Shown here in pieces: positions 60,455-64,000 of a DNA stretch of 64,000 nt (positions are counted from its first letter, which is position 1; each line of letters begins with the position of its first letter). This stretch comes from Magnetovibrio sp. (GTDB taxonomy: Bacteria; Pseudomonadota; Alphaproteobacteria; Rhodospirillales; Magnetovibrionaceae). The DNA lies in NCBI GenBank assembly GCA_028281525.1, contig JANQJR010000071.1, forward strand, positions 68,692-132,691, given 5' to 3'. A model generated the notes under the pieces. That model did no database searches. It was given only the letters and a program-made list of their open reading frames with translations, and was not told the DNA's origin. The translations under genes and the position numbers were made by a program.

Positions 60455-61561
60455 CTAGGGGTTGTAGCGGTCCTGGTTGGCATCGCTTTTGGTGACATGC
60501 CATTTGCTGGAATCATACAGCCATGGACCCGCGTTGTCTGCGTTGGCGATCACCGCAAGATTGACCGTCTTTCGGATTTCGACGGCCAACGGCGCGAACA
60601 GGCGCGGCAAGTCTAAACCTTCGATGGTCACCGCTTGGCGCATGCCGCCCTGGCGAAGCGCCGCCAAGGTGGCCGCGTGAGTCCCGAAATAGTCGCACAT
60701 GGCGACGCCTTGCTCTTTCAGGATTTTGCAAAATGCAGGATAGCTCTCGACAATCGCGTCCGGCATCCCGATCACGTCCACCAACCGCGCGATGCGCGGG
60801 CAGTCTTCGAACTTTTCGTTCCGCCATATGAAATAAGACGGCCCCCTGTCGGTATCGAAGCGGCGGCAATGGTAATCGAGAAACGGCTCTTCGAAAAAAC
60901 GCCAGTTCATGTATTCGGCGGTGCGGTCGGTGGTAAAACTGATGGTCTCGCGCATGGCGTTCCAAACGGATTCGTAGTCCGCATCGAACTCCGTGATTTC
61001 TTTGACTTGCACAGGGCCACGCTTTGGCGTGCGCCTTAGGGTATTGAGGTATAAAAGCGCGCTTCGGTCATCGTCCATCAGCAGCTTATTGGTTTCGTTA
61101 GCGTTGATGACCCCAAACAACCTGACCTCTTCGACCCATTGAAGCTTGTCCTTGAACAGGGACGCCTTCACGCCGACGGACATCAAGCTCAGGTTCATAC
61201 CACCGAAAACGCCGTTCGCTTCGATTTCCTGCACGATCAACGGCAAGCCGCTACCCATGCTTTCCGGGTCGGCGAACCAACCATGTCCCCAGGTGCCGTT
61301 AAATCTTTTTCCCTCCAACCACATCGGCGCGCGTGTCGCCAGCCACAGAGATGTCGCTTGCCCGTTCTCTTCGGCGATCCAACTGCCCGGATTGCCGTCC
61401 CCCCCACTGAACAGGTCCGCCGCACGCTGGAATTGCCAACCAAAGTAGTCAGGGCGCAACAGAATATAGTTTGGCGGAAAGATCTTGGCGGCCAAAGGCT
61501 GCACGTTGTCCAGATTGTCCAACGTCAGCGGGCTCAACAGTGGTTTGGCTTTGTCCGGCAC
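60455..61561 (-). CDS. GNAT/FemAB-like acyltransferase
   Basis: 368 residues. An N-terminal GNAT-type unit (KAKPLLSPLTLDNLDNVQPL ... PNYILLRPDYFGWQFQRAAD) is joined to a second acyltransferase-like half with ITEFDADYESVWNAMRETIS. The layout looks like two GNAT-like lobes, as in FemAB-type or nonulosonate N-acyltransferases. It would add an acyl or acetyl group to a sugar or amine. 20 nt after the deacetylase-like gene and 21 nt before luxE. Confidence 0.7.
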   Translation of the reverse strand: MPDKAKPLLSPLTLDNLDNVQPLAAKIFPPNYILLRPDYFGWQFQRAADLFSGGDGNPGSWIAEENGQATSLWLATRAPMWLEGKRFNGTWGHGWFADPESMGSGLPLIVQEIEANGVFGGMNLSLMSVGVKASLFKDKLQWVEEVRLFGVINANETNKLLMDDDRSALLYLNTLRRTPKRGPVQVKEITEFDADYESVWNAMRETISFTTDRTAEYMNWRFFEEPFLDYHCRRFDTDRGPSYFIWRNEKFEDCPRIARLVDVIGMPDAIVESYPAFCKILKEQGVAMCDYFGTHAATLAALRQGGMRQAVTIEGLDLPRLFAPLAVEIRKTVNLAVIANADNAGPWLYDSSKWHVTKSDANQDRYNP

Positions 61562-61580
61562 GATCCGATTCCAGCTTCAT

Positions 61581-62939
61581 TCATAGAATTGACTGTTCAT
61601 TCGTCAAAAGGTCGATGCGGCCAATAATGGTGTTCCCGTATGCATCATTTGCGGCCCACCCCACAGCCTCCAAATCATCGAGCACCTGGGTTTGTTCATC
61701 GAACACGTAAGTCCAGGTTCCGCCTGCAGGATCACCCGGAGTGGACTGGAAGTCGAAATTGTCGGATAGGAAGCGCCCATCCTTGGTTTTGATCGCCAAG
61801 AACGGCTGCGGACCAAAGATGGGACGGTCTATGGATACAACCAAACGGTTGTCTTCAATGGTTTGGCTGCCCCGCATGGCTTCCGGCTCCGGCAAATTCA
61901 TCGCTGAGCGCATGGCTTCTCGCGCCGTGCACCAGCGGAATTTCACATCCGGATACGCCTCTGCCACTTCCCGGATCAACGATTGCACGTAATCGATATC
62001 CGGTTCCATGTCGCGATAGTCATGGTGGGTGAAAGACAAAATCGTCGGAGCGCCCTCTTGGGCTTGGTCAAAGGCTTTCTCCACGTCACCTTTTTCCATC
62101 AGACGAAACCGCGTGCCAACATTCAAGCAGCGCGCGATCCACCGCCGGCAACCGCCGGGAACTTGATAGTCGTCATGGCTGGGATGGTACGGCGTCCAGG
62201 ATTGAGGCGCGCGACGCCAATCACCATAACGCCCCCCCGACAAGTCCGTTTGCGCGGAATAATCGTCATTGCTGCTTTGGTTGGAATAATCGAAGGGAAT
62301 GTATTGCTCCAAGAACCAGTGACTGTCGGGGCGAATGGTGTGAAACCCGGGCCGGTAAGATGCCGGAAACCAACCGCGTTCGAGAATCTTGCGCGCAAGG
62401 ATTTCGAAGATGATCGGTGTGTGATTGAAGAAGGCCGTGGCGCAGTGATTCGCAGCGCGCGAGAACGGCACCGGATGGTGATGAAACCCGATTTCGTCAA
62501 TATCGCACGAAAATTCCCGTTGCGCGGCGCGATACCGGTCATAAACCTTATGCCAGCCCAAATCCCGAAACCGGGGATTATCTTCAAACCCCACATGATC
62601 CAGGGTGAACCACGTGTACTTCCAGGGCTCACCATAGCTATCCGGAAAACGTTCCCTGAATTCCCAAGTCATGATCCGCGCCAGCATGGCGTGGACCTTG
62701 TCCCAGTCATCGTTATAGGAAATCAAGGCGGGAGCGAAGACCTTGGCCACGTCCTGTTCCAGCCCCCCCAGGTCCAACTCCATATTTTGGATTTTCCTGA
62801 GGTTTTCCTCAGTGGGCTCCAGCTCTATGTTGAAAATGTGTGACAGCCTGTGAAAAGTCGCCTCCAAGGGCTCCTTCAAAGGTCCTTCCGTGTCGATGCC
62901 ATGCACCACATGAACGACTTTTGCATCGGCATTTGTCAT
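61581..62939 (-). CDS. Polysaccharide-deacetylase-like (NodB-type) protein
   Basis: 452 residues, no obvious signal peptide. The N-terminal motif VVHGIDTEGPLKEPL resembles the Asp-containing first motif of NodB-like barrels. EIGFHHHPVPFSRAAN supplies His metal ligands, and ILSFTHHDYRDM is a later His/Asp segment. It would hydrolyse an N- or O-acyl group from a sugar. First gene of the minus cluster, with a 200-nt divergent promoter region (62940-63140) shared with the nucleotide-sugar dehydrogenase. The exact family is uncertain. Confidence 0.65.
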   Translation of the reverse strand: MTNADAKVVHVVHGIDTEGPLKEPLEATFHRLSHIFNIELEPTEENLRKIQNMELDLGGLEQDVAKVFAPALISYNDDWDKVHAMLARIMTWEFRERFPDSYGEPWKYTWFTLDHVGFEDNPRFRDLGWHKVYDRYRAAQREFSCDIDEIGFHHHPVPFSRAANHCATAFFNHTPIIFEILARKILERGWFPASYRPGFHTIRPDSHWFLEQYIPFDYSNQSSNDDYSAQTDLSGGRYGDWRRAPQSWTPYHPSHDDYQVPGGCRRWIARCLNVGTRFRLMEKGDVEKAFDQAQEGAPTILSFTHHDYRDMEPDIDYVQSLIREVAEAYPDVKFRWCTAREAMRSAMNLPEPEAMRGSQTIEDNRLVVSIDRPIFGPQPFLAIKTKDGRFLSDNFDFQSTPGDPAGGTWTYVFDEQTQVLDDLEAVGWAANDAYGNTIIGRIDLLTNEQSIL

Positions 62940-63140
62940 GATTGTGTCTCTTCGCCAGGAACTTCCGTAGGGATTTAATGTAGCGGCTGTTTCTTAATGA
63001 ATTATGGCCATTTGCATCACTCTGCGCCCACGGAAACCAAATGCAAACGTTTTGGGGCTATACCCTGGATCAAGGGGTAAAACCTGCTAGAATTCCCCGA
63101 CGCAGAATTGCGGACCGATATTTAGGCAAGCGTAGAAGAC

Positions 63141-64000
63141 ATGATGCCGAACGCAAAAGCCCCAAGCCATGATGATGCCCGTGCGCGTGCGCCAGACGGC
63201 GGGGTTTATGACATCCCCTCTGCACAACAACGCCAGGCGGCTTTTGACGCCATTCGCGCAGAAGCCGAAGCTTGGCGTGGGCGCGGCGCACAAATCGCCG
63301 TCGTGCAAGGCCTGGGGTTTGTCGGCGCGGCCGTTGCCGCTTGCATCTCGGCGGCCCGGAGCGAAAATGGCGATCCTGCGTTTTTCGTCATCGGCCTGGA
63401 CCTGGCAACACCAAGCGGATACTGGAAAGTCGCGCGGATTAACGAGGGCCGTGCGCCCATCGCTTCTCCCGATCCGGAACTGCCCAAGCTGATCGCCGAA
63501 GGGGTGGACGACGCCCAAAACCTCCGCGCCACCACGCAGCAAGAGGCGTTGGCGCTGGCGGACGTCATCATCGCGGACATTCATCTGGATGTAAAAGACC
63601 CTGCGCGGATCGAGCCGGACGCCATCGACGTCAGTATGTCCGCGTTTCAGTCCGCCATCCACCAGATCGGCCGCCACATGAGCCCCGATGCTTTGGTGGT
63701 GGTGGAAACCACCGTACCGATCGGCACAACGGAACAAGTCGTGCGCCCCGCGTTGCTGGAAGAACGTACTACGCGCGGCATCGATGCGCCGCTGCTGCTG
63801 GCGCATGCTTATGAGCGTGTCATGCCGGGCCCGGCTTACGTGCGTTCCATCCGCGAGTTTTGGCGCACCTACGCCGCTTCCGATAATGCAAGCGCGGAAC
63901 GCGCCGAAGCGTTCCTGTCGGCTTTCATCGACACGGATGTTTATCCGCTGTGCCGCCTTGACGGCACGGAAGCATCCGAAATGGCAAAGTTGATGGAAAA
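63141..64000 (+). CDS. Nucleotide-sugar dehydrogenase, partial (runs off window end)
   Basis: Open from ATG 63141 (a second ATG follows at 63144) to the window edge, at least 286 residues with no stop. NAD-binding segment IAVVQGLGFVGAAVAA (GxGFVG-type) and the downstream IGLDLATPSGYWKVARINEG and VVETTVPIGTTEQ match UDP-glucose/GDP-mannose dehydrogenases; the ending SEMAKLME fits the family's central domain start. It would oxidise an NDP-sugar C6 to a uronic acid. Divergent from the surface-sugar cluster. Ribosome site weak (GAAG). Confidence 0.8.
   Translation, partial: MMPNAKAPSHDDARARAPDGGVYDIPSAQQRQAAFDAIRAEAEAWRGRGAQIAVVQGLGFVGAAVAACISAARSENGDPAFFVIGLDLATPSGYWKVARINEGRAPIASPDPELPKLIAEGVDDAQNLRATTQQEALALADVIIADIHLDVKDPARIEPDAIDVSMSAFQSAIHQIGRHMSPDALVVVETTVPIGTTEQVVRPALLEERTTRGIDAPLLLAHAYERVMPGPAYVRSIREFWRTYAASDNASAERAEAFLSAFIDTDVYPLCRLDGTEASEMAKLME

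Noticed and set aside
63060-63085. TACCC...GGGTA inverted repeat resembling the one before the cytochrome c peroxidase gene
   Set aside because: Different spacer length and context; similarity is within chance for 5-bp arms.
1-64000. CRISPR array, tRNA, rRNA or prophage att sites
   Set aside because: No regularly spaced short repeats, no cloverleaf-type CCA-proximal blocks and no integrase were found by eye; the only mobile element is the transposase fragment at the left edge.

Overview
The window looks like a chromosome segment of a marine Rhodospirillales-type alphaproteobacterium (Magnetospirillum, Thalassospira or Terasakiella-like). This is inferred from alphaproteobacterial flagellar markers (FliX, FlaF, a DUF6468 protein, an acidic N-terminal FliM extension), from a CckA kinase directly behind flhB, and from the 'marine proteobacterial' class GN sortase/target pair. 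It is mainly one large flagellar and chemotaxis region followed by a flagellin-glycosylation and surface-sugar region. No rRNA, tRNA or CRISPR array was recognised.

Layout. 1-2.7 kb is accessory: the 3' end of an IS1595-type transposase, a 37-codon basic ORF with a strong Shine-Dalgarno, small hypotheticals and two short lipoproteins. 2.8-5.6 kb holds a sortase and its vWA-domain target. 5.8-7.1 kb has an unknown protein and a GNAT acetyltransferase. 7.1-13.2 kb (minus) is flgB-flgC-fliE-fliQ-fliR-flhB-cckA. 13.5-15.5 kb (plus) is an FlhB-C-like protein, a helical protein, fliO and fliP. 15.7-19.2 kb holds hsp20, a di-haem cytochrome c peroxidase, speD-speE and a small ORF. 19.4-29.3 kb (minus) is fliL-fliM-DUF6468-motE-like-cheY-cheZ-motB-like-motB and a giant AMIN/TPR protein. 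29.8-33.2 kb (plus) is flgF-flgG-flgA-flgH, followed by dksA and fliX (minus). 34.6-36.2 kb is a remnant of an iron ABC transporter: a Fur-like box, a truncated permease and an intact ATPase. 36.4-45.5 kb (plus) is flgE, then flgI-flgJ-flgN-flgK-flgL with a very large FlgL. 45.6-52.9 kb (plus) is flaF, a flagellin-like helical protein, a GT41-like protein, a Maf/DUF115 glycosyltransferase and flagellin. 53.0-62.9 kb (minus) is a compact cluster combining a NeuB-type nonulosonate synthase with acyl-activation and acyl-reduction enzymes (ANL ligase, TPP enzyme, hotdog dehydratase, ACP, LuxC, LuxE, a GNAT-like protein, a deacetylase-like protein). The window ends inside a nucleotide-sugar dehydrogenase.

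How it fits together. Three good sigma54 (-24/-12) promoters stand upstream of flgF, flgE and flgI, so the rod, hook and ring operons are probably RpoN-dependent middle/late genes. Flagellin sits directly after two putative glycosyltransferases, and the convergent cluster carries a nonulosonate synthase, so the filament is probably glycosylated with a nonulosonic acid-like sugar. The linked ACP, LuxC, LuxE and hotdog genes, without luciferase, suggest an unusual acyl-derived decoration. The other candidate for a less-described system is the motor-accessory block at 19.4-24.3 kb: a normal MotB, a MotB-like protein lacking both the proton-binding Asp and the peptidoglycan-binding motif, and an 1171-residue AMIN/TPR exported protein.
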